Assembly: GCA_028583405.1 (NCBI GenBank)
Contig: CM053256.1
Span: 24,277,325 to 24,341,324 of the forward strand
Source of the DNA: Pogonophryne albipinna
Taxonomy: Eukaryota > Chordata > Actinopteri > Perciformes > Artedidraconidae
Reading direction: 5' to 3'
Length of the DNA stretch: 64,000 nucleotides
In this document: one piece after another, positions 41,890-64,000 of the stretch
Position numbering within the stretch: the stretch's first letter is position 1
Layout: every line of letters begins with the position of its first letter
Position numbers and translations under genes: made by a program
The notes under the pieces: generated by a model
What the model was told of the DNA's origin: nothing
What the model saw: the letters and a program-made list of their open reading frames with translations, nothing else
The model's database searches: none

Positions 41890-42180
41890 ACCTGCAGCAA
41901 CAAATGCGAAGAAGGAAGCGCGTGGCAGTGAGCCCTCTTGTTGTCTGTCGATCAACTCGACAGGGTCACGCCCACTTTGAAACTTCAGACCAATCAACGG
42001 GCGCAGGGTGAGTGAGCGCATGCGTGAAGCGGAAGCGCGGGAGACTCTGAAAACCCAAACAACGGAGACAGCAATGTGAACTGTGTGTTGCTTTACATTT
42101 ACGGAATATAACATTTCATAAGAAGCCGGATACAAGGTTGTAAATGTTTTACAAGATGTGTTTCTCTCGGCGCGCTCCTG
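41890..42180. promoter_or_regulatory. probable bidirectional promoter between mms22l and the minus-strand gene
   Basis: This stretch is richer in CpG and GC than its surroundings. It holds a CCAAT box (41,990-41,994), a GC-box-like cacgccc (about 41,968), an NRF1-like GCGCATGCGT (42,016-42,025) and an ETS-like GGAA core at about 42,031. No TATA box is evident. mms22l runs to the right from it. To the left, on the minus strand, a good donor CTGCAG|GTAGTG (exon side ending at 41,892) could end a non-coding first exon. NRF1/ETS/CCAAT promoters are typical of housekeeping and repair genes, often divergent; the bidirectional role is inferred. Confidence 0.55.
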
Positions 42181-42720
42181 TGTTTAGTTTCCCTATTAGG
42201 AATGCTGATTTGTAGGTTTACTAACTCTGCATTCATAAGCAGATACTAACCTTACTAAAAACGTTAAATCAGGATGTCGGATTATTCACTGGCAAACGCA
42301 TACACCTTGTAGAGAGATAGATCCTTTTATATTACAACAACTGCTGTCCTGTGGGATGCATTGTGAAGTAAGGTTAGCTTGCTATATTGTTTAGCATGTA
42401 ATCTATAGTCATATCTACGTCATATTTAAACAGCTGAATAATGTCAGCTCCTGTTTGATTTAACATAGTTTTCTGACCTGTTCGGTATTTGTGTGTGATT
42501 TGTTGTAATGTCCTGCGTAAGATACATATAATAGCTGTCTTCTTCTACTTGCATTTAATATATTGTATGCACATTTTTACTGTGCATCTTCTTCATAGAG
42601 TATGTGCATGCCAGCTGCTTTTTTTCTATAACTGATGCAACACATTACCTAGGATTTGGGGAACAATCTTGTAATTAATATGTTTGTCATTAAAGGTGAT
42701 ACTGATTCTACAGTGGCAGG

Positions 42721-63451
<20,731 letters not shown>

Positions 63452-64000
63452 ACTGTTTTCAGAAAAAGGACCAGCTGTCGCCAGCCACAAGAACAACGTG
63501 TTTGTCAGACCAGACTACTTTTTGTGTCAAATGTTCCTTATTTGGTCATGGGAAAATGCATTGCTGTGCTGCTTGCAAACTATTAGGGTTTGGCATATTT
63601 CCTCAGCTGAGTTAATGTGGAAACCTATTCTTCTGGTGCAGTTTGCCTGAAAAAACAGCAAAGATACATAAAACTGTGAATGTTCAAAAATGCCTTATCA
63701 GCTGTACTTAAAGGGACACTTAACGCCAACAGCAAAATATGGATTTGTTTCTCTTTCCTGTAATGTAGTTTGATGTAGGGACTTTTTTATTTCTAACAAA
63801 CTTCACCCGCCAACTGAATCACTGTGCTAAAGGAAGCTAACCGCTACTGCCATTTCACCTAGCACGCTGACTAACGTTGTAGATGTAGCTAGCTCAGCGC
63901 GCACACTTCTTTCTGCGCAATTATATGAAAAGCAGTTTAAATTCCGTAAAAACAAAAAAAATCTACGCTCACAACAATATCTGTGGATTCTCTTGCGTAA
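63452..64000 (+). other. mms22l 3' flank, probable 3' UTR
   Basis: No further splice-compatible frame is seen. There is no second clear AATAAA after the one overlapping the stop. From about 63,709 the sequence resembles the start of a fish dispersed repeat (TTAAAGGGACACTTAACGCC). The end of the transcript cannot be placed. Confidence 0.4.

Overview
The window is nuclear DNA from a bony fish, most likely a spiny-rayed teleost. The evidence is a vertebrate gene with short GT-AG introns, very long (CA/GT)n microsatellites, a tRNA-derived SINE with a fish-type 3' tail, and remnants of hAT, Tc1, L2-like and TTAA-targeting elements. There is no bacterial-style gene organisation. Almost all long open frames are shadows of (CA)n/(GT)n tracts or chance frames in AT-rich DNA.

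Right third (about 42.7-63.5 kb, + strand): one complete gene, mms22l (MMS22-like, DNA repair). I resolved 25 coding exons with consistent GT-AG junctions and phases. They sum to 3,693 bp, or 1,230 codons plus stop, close to the roughly 1,243 residues I recall for the human protein. Its introns carry large microsatellites, a 40-bp minisatellite, dispersed repeat fragments, a near-perfect 25-bp hairpin and one block that looks like a conserved enhancer.

Middle (about 41.9-42.2 kb): a CpG- and GC-richer segment with a CCAAT box, an NRF1-like site and ETS-like GGAA. It looks like a bidirectional promoter. To its left, on the - strand, there may be a non-coding first exon (donor at about 41,892) and then a first coding exon (32,588-32,758). 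That exon encodes a signal peptide and the start of a domain resembling a proprotein-convertase prodomain. No later exon of that gene was found, so its next intron would run past the left edge.

Left two thirds (1 to about 41.9 kb): intergenic or intronic DNA. It holds a TTAA-flanked MITE (two copies, one nested in a hAT element), two hAT elements with perfect 8-bp target duplications (one with a Harbinger-like element inside), an L2-like LINE tail with a 10-bp duplication, a decayed Tc1 transposase, two copies of a SINE-containing composite repeat, and a MITE family in which one copy carries a 211-bp CA array. Several compact, GC-balanced blocks rich in homeodomain or POU-type motifs are candidate cis-regulatory elements. 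No structural RNA gene, CRISPR array, prokaryotic operon or intact transposase was found. Conservation of the candidate regulatory blocks could not be tested here.
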